Below are positions 25,131 through 35,015 of a stretch of 64,000 nucleotides of DNA, in pieces; within the stretch, counting starts at the first letter, position 1, and each line of letters begins with the position of its first letter. The DNA is from Deinococcus sp. Leaf326 (GTDB taxonomy: Bacteria > Deinococcota > Deinococci > Deinococcales > Deinococcaceae): NCBI RefSeq assembly GCF_001424185.1, contig NZ_LMOM01000021.1, forward strand, positions 157 through 64,156, written 5' to 3'. The notes under the pieces were generated by a model. The model was not told where the DNA came from. It did no database searches and saw only the letters and a program-made list of their open reading frames with translations. Position numbers and translations under genes: made by a program.

Positions 25131-25209
25131 ACGTCCTCCCCCTGCCCCCGGCCCCTCATGCCGGATGAGCGCTGCCCGCTGCCGGGCAGAAAAAATTGTG
25201 GTTGAGGGT

Positions 25210-25260
25210 ACGTTGCCATGCCGCTGAACATCTGTCAAGAGTGTCTGAACACTTGTGCAG
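25210..25260 (-). promoter_or_regulatory. glpF promoter -35 and tandem operator-like sites
   Basis: Site A CTGAACATCTGTCAAG (25224-25239) and site B CTGAACACTTGTGCAG (25245-25260) have centres 21 bp apart, the same motif and spacing as before glpD. The right half of site A contains a consensus -35 TTGACA on the minus strand (25238-25233), with a poor -10 (CAACGT) 17 bp on. A protein on site A would block the polymerase. The sites also lie upstream of the divergent regulator gene. Confidence 0.7.
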
Positions 25261-25334
25261 TGTGGAGGCGCTTCCATTCCCGGTGTTCTGGACGACCGGT
25301 CAAAGGTGCCCCGGACTCTTATGCTGAGCGTCAT

Positions 25335-26378
25335 ATGTCCGACGCTTCGTCTCTCACCTCGCCCCTTCCGGACGCGGCCGACCCCAACGTGGTGCAGGCG
25401 GTCCAGGTGGCGCGGCTGTACTACCAGCAGGGCCTGACCACCGATGCCATCGCCCGCGAACTGGGGGTGTCGCGTCCGCGCGTGTCGCGTCTGCTGACCC
25501 TGGCGCGGCGCACCGGGCTGGTCGAAATCCGTATTCACGATCCACAGGCCCATCCCCAGCATCTGGAAGCTGGCCTGCGGGCGCGCTGGCCGGGCCTGCA
25601 GCCCCATGTGGTGAGCCTGCCCGCCGGCAGTCCGGGGCACGGCAGCCCGCGGGCCACCCGCATGGAGCGGGTCGCGCAGGCGGCCGCACACTGGCTGGGC
25701 GCGCACCTGCGCCCGCGCATGACGGTGGGCCTGGCCTGGGGCAATACCCTCGACGCCGTGAGCCGCGCCCTGACACCGCGCGCCCTGCCTGAGACGCAGT
25801 TCGTGCAACTGAACGGCAGCGCCAGCGCCCTGGATTTCAGCAGCGGGTTCGTGGCCGATACCTTCTCGCGCTTTGCTCACGCCTGCGGGGGGCGGTCATA
25901 CCTGTTTCCGGTGCCGACCTTCTTCGACGATCCCGCGACCCGTAAAGCCATGTGGCGCGAGCGCAGCGTGGGGCACGTTCTGGAGTTGCAGCGCGCGGCC
26001 GAACTTCTCATGTTCAGCGTGGGCAGTTTCAGCGCGTCCACGCCCAGCCATGTGCATGTGGCCGGGTACCTCGACGCCGAGGATCTCGCGGGCCTGGAAC
26101 GTCAGGGGGCGGTGGGGGACATCGCCACCGTGTTCTACCGCGCCGACGGCCGCGCCTCGGGCATCGACCTGAACGCCCGCAGCAGCGGTCCGGAACTGTC
26201 GTGGGTACGCGACCATCCGCAGACGGTGTGTGTGGTCGCCGACCCCGGCAAGGCGCCGGCGCTGCGCGCCGCCCTGTGCGGCGGCCTGATCCGCACCCTG
26301 ATCGTGGACGAGACGACTGCCCGCGCCGTACTGGAGGAGGCCGAGCCGGGCGCGGTGGAGGCCGGTGCGGGTTCCTGA
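25335..26378 (+). CDS. SorC/DeoR-type sugar-binding transcriptional regulator, candidate glp regulator
   Basis: A 347-residue regulator. The N-terminal helix-turn-helix lies at about residues 15-60 (YYQQGLTTDAIARELGVSRP, RVSRLLTLARRTGLVEI). The rest is the SorC-family sugar-phosphate-binding domain, with VGLAWGNTL, VQLNGSAS and a C-terminal LIVDETTARAVLE segment. These proteins are tetramers that bind tandem operators and respond to phosphorylated sugars. Divergence from glpFKD suggests glycerol-3-phosphate or a related ligand (inference). This is not the classical DeoR-type GlpR. TATGCT is 9 nt before the ATG. Confidence 0.85.
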   Translation: MSDASSLTSPLPDAADPNVVQAVQVARLYYQQGLTTDAIARELGVSRPRVSRLLTLARRTGLVEIRIHDPQAHPQHLEAGLRARWPGLQPHVVSLPAGSPGHGSPRATRMERVAQAAAHWLGAHLRPRMTVGLAWGNTLDAVSRALTPRALPETQFVQLNGSASALDFSSGFVADTFSRFAHACGGRSYLFPVPTFFDDPATRKAMWRERSVGHVLELQRAAELLMFSVGSFSASTPSHVHVAGYLDAEDLAGLERQGAVGDIATVFYRADGRASGIDLNARSSGPELSWVRDHPQTVCVVADPGKAPALRAALCGGLIRTLIVDETTARAVLEEAEPGAVEAGAGS

Positions 26379-26471
26379 ACGCGGGCACCTCAAGACGCCT
26401 TTAGGTGTCTGTCAGCCTCCGCAGCCGGGTGGGCGGCACACTGGATCTACCCAGTTCAAGGAGGTACGCCT

Positions 26472-26693
26472 ATGACCGGACCCTACGACAGCCCCCCGGC
26501 CCCGGCCAGCGAGCCGACCGACATGCCCTCGCCCACCCCCGAGCAGATGCCCGGCCGTGAGGACACCGGTCCCATCATGGATCCTCCGGTCAATCCGGAC
26601 ACCCCCGGCATGCCTGATCCCATGCCGACGGATAACCCGGACACGCCGGGCCTGCCCAGCCCGACCCCCATGCCCGCGATGCAGAGGGGATAG
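26472..26693 (+). CDS. Small proline-rich protein of unknown function
   Basis: A 73-residue protein, very rich in Pro, Asp, Thr and Met. Two near-copies of a ten-residue unit occur in tandem ([10 protein letters not shown] and [10 protein letters not shown] with small changes). No signal peptide, membrane helix or Cys. A very strong AAGGAGGT Shine-Dalgarno and a 17-bp terminator hairpin bracket it, so I believe it is expressed. Probably disordered. Function unknown. Confidence 0.7.
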   Translation: MTGPYDSPPAPASEPTDMPSPTPEQMPGREDTGPIMDPPVNPDTPGMPDPMPTDNPDTPGLPSPTPMPAMQRG

Positions 26694-26694
26694 G

Positions 26695-26741
26695 ACGGAC
26701 GCGGCCCCCCTTCCATGTTAGGAGGGGGGCCGCGTCCGTTC
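26695..26741. terminator. Terminator hairpin after the Pro-rich gene
   Basis: A 17-bp perfect stem (26695-26711 with 26723-26739) then TT; it also ends the convergent small membrane-protein gene. Confidence 0.7.
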
Positions 26742-26752
26742 CGGCAACCCGT

Positions 26753-26923
26753 CTATTTGCCCCGGCGGGTCAGGCGCCACAGGGTGACGCCGTTGGCGAC
26801 GAGCAGCAACAGGCACATCAGGGCCAGGGCCGTATCGCCCTTCTGCACGAAGCGGATGCTCAGCATGCCCCAGCCGCACATCAGCGCCGCGATGAGCCAG
26901 ATGCGCCAGGCCGGCGCGTTCAA
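26753..26923 (-). CDS. Small two-helix membrane protein (56 aa)
   Basis: A 56-residue frame from a TTG start, with two hydrophobic helices: WLIAALMCGWGML and ALALMCLLLLVANGVTL, separated by a charged loop (RFVQKGD) and ending in RLTRRGK. The amphipathic pattern and positive C-terminus look like a real inner-membrane protein. GAGGA lies 8 nt before the TTG. A five-codon ATG mini-ORF (ATG at 26936) ends in TGA overlapping the TTG, and TAGCCT lies 6 nt before that ATG. No homologue recognised. Confidence 0.6.
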   Translation of the reverse strand: MNAPAWRIWLIAALMCGWGMLSIRFVQKGDTALALMCLLLLVANGVTLWRLTRRGK

Positions 26924-26996
26924 GAGTCGGTCCTCATGCGTCCAGGCTAGCGGGCCGGAGCTGGTCAGGCGTCCCGGCTCCCAGCCCGCCGCACGC

Positions 26997-28253
26997 TCAG
27001 CGGCTGGTGCGGTTGCTCTGCGGCAGGGCGAGCGCCGCCCGCAGCGCCGCTTCGGCGTTCAGGGTGCCGCTGCCGCAGCTCTTGAGGGGGTCGGGATCGC
27101 AGCGCCCGCCGGGAAAGGGCGTGGCCGTGCGGGTCAGAAGGTCACGCAGCGCGGCGGGGGTGAGGTTGGGGCGCGCCGCGAGCAGCAGGGCCGCCACCCC
27201 CGAGGCGTGCGGCGCGGCGAAACTCGTGCCGTTGGGGTCGCGTACACCGCCGGGACCGCTGACGCTGCTCACGACCACCCCGTGCCCCGGTTCGCCGCCG
27301 GGCGCGGCCAGCGATACGCTGCGGCCCCAGTTGGCATAGGCAGGGCGGGTGCCGGCTTCGGTGGCGCTCGTGACCGTCAGCACGTTCCGGCAGCCGGCCG
27401 GCGAGTAGCCCCGGCTGTCGGCGCCGTCGTTCGCTGCTCCGGCGACGACCAGGGCGCCCCGCGCCGTCACGGCGTCCACCGCCGCCTGCACGCGGGCGTC
27501 GCAGTCGGTCAGCGGCACGAAGTCGGCGTACAGGCTGAGGTTCAGGATGCGGGCGGGGGCGGGGTTGGCCGGCGCGCCCGCCACCGGCAGTCCGGCGGCC
27601 CAGCGCAGCGCGTCGGCGAGGTCCTGCGGCGCGATCATGCCGTCGGCGCCGGCCACACGCACGGCCAGGACGCGGGCGCGCGGGTCCAGGCCCGCCATGC
27701 CCCGGCCGTCGTGCGCGGCCGCGATGATCCCGGCGATTCCCTCGCCGTGGTAGGCATAGGTCCCCAGCGCCGCCGGGTTGCGGTCGCGCCCGTCGCCGTC
27801 GCCCGCACGCGCCGGGTCCGACACGAAGTCGTAGCCGGGCACGAGGCGCGTTCCCAGTTCGGCCGAGGGCACGTACCCCGTATCCAGCACGGCCACCGTG
27901 ACCGGCGAGAGAGTCTGCCCCCGTAGCAGTGCCCACGCCCCGTCCGCATGGACCGCCCGCAGGTTCCACTGCCGCGGATAGAGGGGATCGGCCGGTGTGG
28001 CCGAAAACCCGGCCGGCAGAGCGCCTACAGGTGCGCTCTGGGCCGGGCGCGTGGGCAGGACCGGTGTAGGCGTCAGGACGGGCGCTGCGGCCGGGCGCGG
28101 GGCCAGGGGCGAGAGCTCGGGCAGGGCAGCGGGGACGGGCGACGCCGTGGTGGGCGCCGTGGCTGGAATGGTCTGGGCGGTCACTCCGGCGCCGGCCAGC
28201 AGCGCGCCGGAGCACAGGGCCAGGGCACCCAGGCGGCGGGATAGGGCGGACAT
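26997..28253 (-). CDS. Secreted S8-family subtilisin-like serine peptidase
   Basis: A 418-residue exported peptidase. A signal peptide (residues 1-26, ending VTAQ) is followed by a Pro/Ala-rich linker (about 27-85). The catalytic triad is Asp124 in VAVLDTGY, His169 in YHGEGIAG and Ser344 in [12 protein letters not shown]; the oxyanion Asn is in AGAAND. It probably digests extracellular protein for nutrition. Four Cys in the mature part could make disulphides. Stand-alone gene on the minus strand, divergent from the SDR gene. Confidence 0.93.
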   Translation of the reverse strand: MSALSRRLGALALCSGALLAGAGVTAQTIPATAPTTASPVPAALPELSPLAPRPAAAPVLTPTPVLPTRPAQSAPVGALPAGFSATPADPLYPRQWNLRAVHADGAWALLRGQTLSPVTVAVLDTGYVPSAELGTRLVPGYDFVSDPARAGDGDGRDRNPAALGTYAYHGEGIAGIIAAAHDGRGMAGLDPRARVLAVRVAGADGMIAPQDLADALRWAAGLPVAGAPANPAPARILNLSLYADFVPLTDCDARVQAAVDAVTARGALVVAGAANDGADSRGYSPAGCRNVLTVTSATEAGTRPAYANWGRSVSLAAPGGEPGHGVVVSSVSGPGGVRDPNGTSFAAPHASGVAALLLAARPNLTPAALRDLLTRTATPFPGGRCDPDPLKSCGSGTLNAEAALRAALALPQSNRTSR

Positions 28254-28340
28254 GCCCGCCAGTCTCGCGCTCCAGCCTGATGCGCGCCTGAGAACGGCGG
28301 GGGGCGGAGCGCCAGAGGGCCGGGTGCTCTAGCATCGGGC

Positions 28341-29186
28341 ATGACCAGCGGTTCGGCATCTGGAGGGGAAGGCGCGGCGCGGCGCCCGGTCGTGGTCCTG
28401 ACCGGAGCGTCGAGCGGCATCGGGCGGGCGACGGCGCAGGAACTCGCGGCGCGGGGGTACGCGCTCGTGCTCGCGGCGCGGCGCGCGGACGACCTGGCCG
28501 CGCTGGCCCGCGAGCTCGACCCCAGCGGGTCGCGGGTTCTGGCGGTGCCGACCGACGTGACGGACGACGCCTCGCGCCGCGCCCTGGTGGCGGCGGCCCA
28601 CGCGCAGTTCGGGCGCATCGACGTTTTGGTCAACAATGCGGGCGTGACCGTCGAGCGCGGCTGGTGGTGGGACGACCCCGACCCGCTGCGGGTGCTGCGG
28701 GTCAATCTGGAGTCGCCGGTCGAGCTCACGCGCCTCGTGTTGCCCGAGATGCGCGCGCGCGGCTCGGGCCACCTCGTGAACATCGGGTCGGTGGCGGGCC
28801 GGGTGGCGACCCAGGGCCTGTATAGCGCGAGCAAATTCGGGCTGCGCGGCTTTTCGCTGGCGCTGCGGCGCGAGCTGCTGGGCAGCGGGGTCGAGGTCAG
28901 TCTGGTGGCGCCGGGGTTTGTCAGAAGCGAAATGACCGCCGGCGCCCGGCTTCCTATGCCGGGGCCGGAGGTGGTGGCCGTCGCGGTCGCCGACGTGCTG
29001 CGCCGCCCCCGGCGGGAAGTGACCGTGCCGCGGGTCTACCGCCTGCTCGCCCTGTTCGACGCCCTGTGGCCGGGCCTGGGCGACCTGCTGGTGCGCCGCG
29101 TGGTCATCGCCCGGCGCTACGGAAACGCCGTGCGGACCACGGGGTCGTCTCCGGGAGACCGGACGCGTTCCGGGAAGACTAAGTGA
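28341..29186 (+). CDS. Short-chain dehydrogenase/reductase
   Basis: A 281-residue classical SDR: cofactor motif [15 protein letters not shown] in VNNAGVTVE, a catalytic Ser in VNIGSVAGR and Tyr-x3-Lys in YSASKFG. The C-terminal 90 residues include a hydrophobic segment ([20 protein letters not shown]), as in SDRs acting on lipids or bound to membrane. The basic residue set suggests NADP(H). TAGCAT ends 5 nt before the ATG. The next gene, an App1-type phosphatase, begins within or just after it, so they may act on one lipid. Confidence 0.85.
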   Translation: MTSGSASGGEGAARRPVVVLTGASSGIGRATAQELAARGYALVLAARRADDLAALARELDPSGSRVLAVPTDVTDDASRRALVAAAHAQFGRIDVLVNNAGVTVERGWWWDDPDPLRVLRVNLESPVELTRLVLPEMRARGSGHLVNIGSVAGRVATQGLYSASKFGLRGFSLALRRELLGSGVEVSLVAPGFVRSEMTAGARLPMPGPEVVAVAVADVLRRPRREVTVPRVYRLLALFDALWPGLGDLLVRRVVIARRYGNAVRTTGSSPGDRTRSGKTK

Positions 29187-29251
29187 AGCCTGAGCGGCCA
29201 GCGGGTGACGGCCGGAGCCGCCCGGAGCCGCCCGGTGTTTACACTGTGCGG

Positions 29252-30373
29252 GTGAATCCGGCCAAGACGCTGTTCAAGCTGCTGCTGCCCGTCGTTGAAC
29301 GCGGTGTGATGGCCGCCGACCGGGGCATCAGCCGGGTGCTGCAGCCACGCCGCCGCCGGGGCCAGCTGCTGCTACAGCCCTATGTGGGCTGGGGGACCCC
29401 GCACACCGTCGAGTTGACCGGCCGGGTACTGCTGCCCCGTACCCTCAAACCGCCCAGAAAGGCCGACCCGCGCTGGCGCAATTTCGGCAACATCCTGCGG
29501 CGCATGTTCTCGCGCGAGGTCAGCGGCGTCGAGGTGATCGGGCGGCTGGGCGACACCCTGGTCCGCGCGGTGAGCGATTCGGACGGCTACTTCACCCTGA
29601 CTTTCGTTCCCGCCCTTCCCCTGGTGGGCGGCTGGCACGAGGTGGCGCTGAGTATCGAGGGCCGCGAGCTGGCGGCGCTGGGGCGCGCGCAGGTGGTCGA
29701 GCAGGCCCGGTTCGGCATCATCAGCGACCTGGACGACACAGTTTTGCAGTCGGACGTGACCAGCCTGCCGCGGATGCTCATGACGGTCCTGACCGGCAAC
29801 GCCCGCACCCGCGCGCCCTTTCCCGGTGTCGGGGCGCTGTACCGCGCCCTGACCCGCGAGGGCGCGGCGCGCAACCCGATCTTCTACGTGTCGAGCAGTC
29901 CGTGGAATTTCTTCGACCTGCTGTGGCAGTTTCTGGATTACCGGCGCATTCCGCTGGGGCCGCTCTTTCTGCGCAACTGGGGCGTGGACCTGCTGGGCGG
30001 GCACGGGGGCTACAAGCACGAGATCATCGAGCGGCTGTTCACCCGCTACCCGGACCTGAAGTTCGTGCTCGTGGGCGACAGCGGCGAGCAGGACCCGGTC
30101 ATCTACTCGGAGGTCGTGCAGCGCCATCCGGGGCGGGTGCTGGCGGTCTATATCCGCGACGTGAGCGACGCGGGTACGGACGCTGCCGTCATGAAACTGC
30201 GCGAGCAGGTGCGGGGGTCCGGGGTGGACCTCGTGCTGGCCGCCGACAGCCTGAATGCCGCGAGCCATGCCATGGCGATGGGGCTCATCACGCCGGGCGA
30301 GTACCGCAGCGTCCTGACGAGCGTGACCCGCCCGGCCGCCGCGCCCCCGCCCCCTGCCCGCCGCGCGACCTGA
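29252..30373 (+). CDS. App1-family phosphatidate phosphatase-like protein (DUF2183)
   Basis: A 373-residue protein. The N-terminal domain (about residues 30-150) includes a carbohydrate/beta-sandwich-like segment; the C-terminal HAD-like phosphatase has [12 protein letters not shown] as its DxDxT nucleophile, [24 protein letters not shown] and [13 protein letters not shown]. This is the DUF2183/App1 catalytic domain, and yeast App1 is an Mg-dependent phosphatidate phosphatase. The GTG at 29252 was chosen because TACACT ends 6 nt before it; an earlier GTG at 29183 overlaps the SDR stop and would add 23 Pro/Arg-rich residues. Confidence 0.85.
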   Translation: MNPAKTLFKLLLPVVERGVMAADRGISRVLQPRRRRGQLLLQPYVGWGTPHTVELTGRVLLPRTLKPPRKADPRWRNFGNILRRMFSREVSGVEVIGRLGDTLVRAVSDSDGYFTLTFVPALPLVGGWHEVALSIEGRELAALGRAQVVEQARFGIISDLDDTVLQSDVTSLPRMLMTVLTGNARTRAPFPGVGALYRALTREGAARNPIFYVSSSPWNFFDLLWQFLDYRRIPLGPLFLRNWGVDLLGGHGGYKHEIIERLFTRYPDLKFVLVGDSGEQDPVIYSEVVQRHPGRVLAVYIRDVSDAGTDAAVMKLREQVRGSGVDLVLAADSLNAASHAMAMGLITPGEYRSVLTSVTRPAAAPPPPARRAT

Positions 30374-30429
30374 AGAAACGGCGAAGGGCAGCCCTTGCCA
30401 GGACGCGCCGCGCTGCCTAGCCTCGGCGC

Positions 30430-31119
30430 ATGATCCTGAGTGCACACGTCCGCGACATCGCCCTGAGCGCCACACCGCCATCGGGAACGCCGACCACCCT
30501 GAATCTCTCGCTCATCCTGGACCCGGTGCAGGGACCGACCCTGGTGGACACCGGATTTCCCGGAATGCTGGAGCTGCTGCGCGCGGCACTCGCGGCCGAA
30601 GGAGTGGCCTTGGCGGATATCCGGCGCGTGCTGGTCACGCACCACGACCTCGACCATATCGGCCTGCTGCCCGACGTGGTGCGGGAGAGCGGCGCGGAGG
30701 TCTGGGCCTCGGCCGCCGAAGTGCCGTTCGTGCAGGGCCAGCAGTCTCCGCAGAAGCGCCCGGCCGCGCCCCCACTTGGGGGCTTGGAGGAGATCCGCGT
30801 GAGCCGGGTGCTGGAAGACGGTGAGGTGCTGGACCTCGCGGGCGGTGTGCGCGTCGTAGCGACGCCCGGCCACACGGTGGGGCACCTCAGCTTCTTGGTC
30901 GAGAAGGACGGCGTCCTGATCTCGGGTGACGCCCTGACCAGCCAGGACGGCACGCTGCACGGTCCAAACCCCCAGTTCACGCCCGACCTTCCGCAGGCGG
31001 CGCGGAGTGTGCGCGCCCTGGCCGCCCTGGCCCCGGCAGGCATCCAGACCTACCACGGCGGTTTCGTCTCCAGGGATGCCGCGGAGCAGCTGCGCGCCCT
31101 TTCGGCGGACGCCGAATAG
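30430..31119 (+). CDS. Metallo-beta-lactamase-fold hydrolase
   Basis: A 229-residue MBL-fold hydrolase with the metal motif VTHHDLDHIG (HxHxDH type with HHDLDH), a later GHTVGHLSF His, and an LISGDAL Asp. The last metal His lies in YHGGF. These residues bind two zinc or iron ions. The family covers glyoxalase II, lactonases and many unknown hydrolases; no substrate can be assigned. TAGCCT ends 6 nt before the ATG. It converges on the DinB gene. Confidence 0.85.
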   Translation: MILSAHVRDIALSATPPSGTPTTLNLSLILDPVQGPTLVDTGFPGMLELLRAALAAEGVALADIRRVLVTHHDLDHIGLLPDVVRESGAEVWASAAEVPFVQGQQSPQKRPAAPPLGGLEEIRVSRVLEDGEVLDLAGGVRVVATPGHTVGHLSFLVEKDGVLISGDALTSQDGTLHGPNPQFTPDLPQAARSVRALAALAPAGIQTYHGGFVSRDAAEQLRALSADAE

Positions 31120-31123
31120 GCGC

Positions 31124-31615
31124 CTAGGTGCCGCCCAGCAGCCTCCTGAGGACGAGCAGTTCGCCGAGGTGGTAGGCATTGTGGTCAGCCACCAGCAGAA
31201 ATTCCCGCAGCCAGGTCTGACCCTCACCTTCTGGGGGCCGGCCGTTGGGCACTACGGCGAACAGGTCAGTCCGCGGGTCGTCCAGCAGCTCCAGCAGCGC
31301 GGCGAGGTCGGCGTGGAAGGCGGCCGTCTCGGCGTGCCACTCGGCCTCCGTAGCGTCCTGGCGGTGGGGCCAGTAGCCCTGGGGCCACTCGACCTCCTCA
31401 TACGGCCCATCCCGCACGAAATTCAGGATGTCGCGCTGCGTGAAGCGCAGGTGCCACAGCACCTCGAAGGCCGAATAGGGCAGACCGTCCACGCGGTCGT
31501 TCATGCGGGCCAGGGGGAAGTCCTCGACCACGTCGCCGAACATCAGGTGGGCCTGCCGGTCGGTCAGCAGGGCGCGGACGTGCTGGCGCAGGGCAGCGTC
31601 GGAGGTCTGGGTCAT
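31124..31615 (-). CDS. DinB-family (DUF664-like) four-helix protein
   Basis: A 163-residue DinB/YfiT-type protein. Three His typical of the metal site are visible: VLWHLRF and the pair in ADHNAYHLGELL. Deinococcus genomes carry many DinB paralogues; the fold hosts thiol-dependent transferases (bacillithiol/mycothiol S-transferases), but this member's reaction is not known. Start at the ATG 3 codons before TSDAALR; the longer upstream reading lacks a credible signal. CATACT lies 5 nt upstream. Confidence 0.8.
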   Translation of the reverse strand: MTQTSDAALRQHVRALLTDRQAHLMFGDVVEDFPLARMNDRVDGLPYSAFEVLWHLRFTQRDILNFVRDGPYEEVEWPQGYWPHRQDATEAEWHAETAAFHADLAALLELLDDPRTDLFAVVPNGRPPEGEGQTWLREFLLVADHNAYHLGELLVLRRLLGGT

Positions 31616-31755
31616 GCCCCAGTATGAAAGTGGGCAGCGGGCCAGGGGATGTGCGGACGGCAAAAAGACCGGGCCCCCGCGCCGTGCAGGAACCTGGTCC
31701 CGGAGACAGGGGAAGCCGTGGGCCAGGATTCAGGCCTGCTTCCTCCCCGCGCGCC

Positions 31756-33240
<1,485 letters not shown>

Positions 33241-33289
33241 CCTGCCCAGGATAGCCCTTCGCGGCATTCGTGCCCGGTATGCTGCCTCC

Positions 33290-33826
33290 ATGCCCCTGCT
33301 GAACACGCCCCGGCTGCGGCTGCTTCCCCTGAGCCGCGAGATGATTGAGCACCGCTTGGAGCGGGCCGAATTCACGCTGGACGACCAGGGCCCAGGGGGC
33401 GAGCGGACGCTGCACTTCGGCCCCGAGTGGCCGGGCGACGCGCTGGCGATGTTTCCGGCGCTGCTGCGGGAACTGACGACCTCCGGGCGGGCCGAGGCCA
33501 GCTTGACCTTTGTCGCGGTGCGGCGCGGGGACGGCGAGGTCATAGGCCAGCTCGGCGCGAAGGGTGGGCGGGACGCGGCGGGCGACCTGGAAATCGGTTA
33601 CGGCTTTACTCCGGCCTCCTGGGGTCAGGGCTACGCCGCCGAGGCTGTGGGAGCGCTGTGCGACTCTCTGCTCGCCACAGGCGGCGTCCACCGTCTGACG
33701 GCCCAGACGGCCACGGGCAACGTCGCCAGCGGCCGCGTGCTGGAAAAGACCGGGTTCGTGCGCGTCGGCACCGGCTGGACAGCGGACGACGGCGACCTGC
33801 TTTTGTGGGCGCGGGGTGCGGGATGA
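33290..33826 (+). CDS. GNAT acetyltransferase, RimJ/RimL-like
   Basis: A 178-residue N-acetyltransferase. The start [12 protein letters not shown] is typical of RimJ/RimL-type GNATs, and [13 protein letters not shown] contains the acetyl-CoA pyrophosphate loop (Q/RxxGxA/G). The C-terminal [17 protein letters not shown] is the usual Asn/Ser-rich motif B. It acetylates an unidentified amine, perhaps a protein N-terminus or small molecule. TATGCT ends 6 nt before the ATG. A decayed P-loop gene overlaps its stop. Confidence 0.87.
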   Translation: MPLLNTPRLRLLPLSREMIEHRLERAEFTLDDQGPGGERTLHFGPEWPGDALAMFPALLRELTTSGRAEASLTFVAVRRGDGEVIGQLGAKGGRDAAGDLEIGYGFTPASWGQGYAAEAVGALCDSLLATGGVHRLTAQTATGNVASGRVLEKTGFVRVGTGWTADDGDLLLWARGAG

Positions 33827-34008
33827 CGCGCCTCTCGTGTGCCTGCTGGTCGCCCGGCCCGGCAGTGGCACACGCACGGTGGGGCTGGACCTCGCAGACC
33901 TGACCGGTGCGGCGCTGCTCGACGACCACCTCATCAACGATCTATGTGGCGCTGGCCAGTCCCGACGGCAAGCGCTTCCCCAGGGTTCAAAAGGGTGATC
34001 TGGCCTAG
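33823..34008 (+). pseudogene. Remnant of a P-loop kinase-like gene, frameshifted
   Basis: An ATG overlaps the GNAT stop (ATGA). After MTRL, reading frame 33816 gives CLLVARPGSGTRTVG..LTGAALLDDHLINDL, which follows the predicted-kinase pattern of Walker A, then xLGAxLLDDHLIND. The reading then returns to the ATG frame with IYVALASPDGKRFPR before a stop. At least two compensating frameshifts are needed, and the Walker A Lys is gone (GSGTRT). The body of the gene is missing. Could be sequencing error at two points, but the lost Lys argues for decay. Confidence 0.5.
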
Positions 34009-34056
34009 CTCATCCGGCCGATTGCCCTGGCGGTGCGCGGGCGCCACCGTAGGGGC

Positions 34057-34548
34057 ATGACGGCCACCCTCTACTTCTACCGGACAGCGCACCCGTTCTC
34101 CAATTTCCATCCGAGTGTCTTTACCGACGGCGGCGAGACCTACCGCTGGGCCGAGCAGTACCTGATGGCCCGCAAGGCGGCCCTGTTCGGGGACGAGGCG
34201 ACGCGGCAGGCCATCCTGAGGGCCACCTCACCCGGCGAGTGCAAAGCGCTGGGCCGCCGGGTCACGCCCTTTAGCGAGGGGGCGTGGATGGAGGCCCGCT
34301 TCGGGGCCGCGCTGGACATGCTGCGGCTGAAATTCGGACAGAATGCGGCGCTGCGGCGGGTGCTGCTGGAGACCGGTGACGCCGAACTCGTGGAGGCCGC
34401 TGCCAACGACCGGATCTGGGGCATCGGGTTCAGTGAGGCGCAGGCCGAAAATTCCTGGCAGGCCTGGGGCCAGAACCTGCTCGGGCAGGGGCTGATGGTC
34501 GTGCGGGCCGAGCTGGGCGGGCACTTGGGCGAACCCGCACGAACTTGA
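34057..34548 (+). CDS. NADAR-family protein (YbiA/DUF1768)
   Basis: A 163-residue NADAR protein. The family landmarks are FSNFHPSVF, AEQYLMARKAALFGD, and the C-terminal IWGIGFSEAQAENSWQAWGQ. YbiA-type members hydrolyse N-glycosidic bonds of riboflavin-pathway intermediates, and others remove ADP-ribose from nucleobases. Complete by length. No defence or toxin gene is adjacent, so a metabolite-repair role is the simpler reading. Confidence 0.88.
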   Translation: MTATLYFYRTAHPFSNFHPSVFTDGGETYRWAEQYLMARKAALFGDEATRQAILRATSPGECKALGRRVTPFSEGAWMEARFGAALDMLRLKFGQNAALRRVLLETGDAELVEAAANDRIWGIGFSEAQAENSWQAWGQNLLGQGLMVVRAELGGHLGEPART

Positions 34549-34675
34549 CCTCTAGGCCATCCGGGGAGGGCCCAAATGAAGCTTCCTCTGACCTACAGAT
34601 TCGGTCAATTTTCCCTAACGCCCGCCTGAAGCTGACTGTCATCCCAGGTCCACGCGCGCCCCATAGCCTAGCCCC

Positions 34676-34939
34676 ATGACCCAAGACACCCAGATCAGCG
34701 ACCGCATCGCCCAGGACCTCAAGGACCGCCTCGCCAAGGAAGGCGACCACCTCCAGGTCAAGGATGTCAACGGTGAGCACGTCGGCACGGTGGACCATAT
34801 GGAAGGCGCAGAACAGCTCAAGCTGACCAAGAACGACAGCACCGACGGCCAGCACCACTATGTCCAGCTGTCGCAGGTCGAGAGCATGGACGACGTAGCC
34901 GTGTACCTGAATGTCACGCGCGACGAAATCCTGAAGTAA
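34676..34939 (+). CDS. DUF2171-domain small protein
   Basis: An 87-residue protein with the DUF2171 pattern: [25 protein letters not shown] and [18 protein letters not shown]. The first part resembles a PRC-barrel-like beta strand set (xGxxVGxVDxxE). Function unknown; such proteins are frequent in Deinococcus and often stress-linked, but this is only family association. TAGCCT ends 6 nt before the ATG, and a strong terminator follows. Confidence 0.8.
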   Translation: MTQDTQISDRIAQDLKDRLAKEGDHLQVKDVNGEHVGTVDHMEGAEQLKLTKNDSTDGQHHYVQLSQVESMDDVAVYLNVTRDEILK

Positions 34940-34964
34940 GCGCCCGCTTTTGCAGACGACGTAG

Positions 34965-35004
34965 ACGCAGGGCGGACACCTCCCCGGAGGTGTCCGTCCT
35001 GCGT
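34965..35004. terminator. Terminator between DUF2171 gene and the metzincin-like lipoprotein gene
   Basis: ACGCAGG (34965-34971) pairs with CCTGCGT (34998-35004), with an inner CGGACACCT/AGGTGTCCG stem. Sits between convergent genes. Confidence 0.75.
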
Positions 35005-35015
35005 TCAGTCCCTGC

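Noticed and set aside
25170..25187. CTGCCCGCTGCCGGGCAG hairpin followed by AAAAAA in the glpF leader
   Set aside because: A terminator in the plus direction would need Ts, not As, and on the minus strand the T run precedes rather than follows the stem.
34057..34939. NADAR gene as part of a defence island
   Set aside because: NADAR proteins occur in some defence systems, but the neighbours are acetyltransferase, DUF2171 and a peptidase, with no toxin, nuclease or mobile element.
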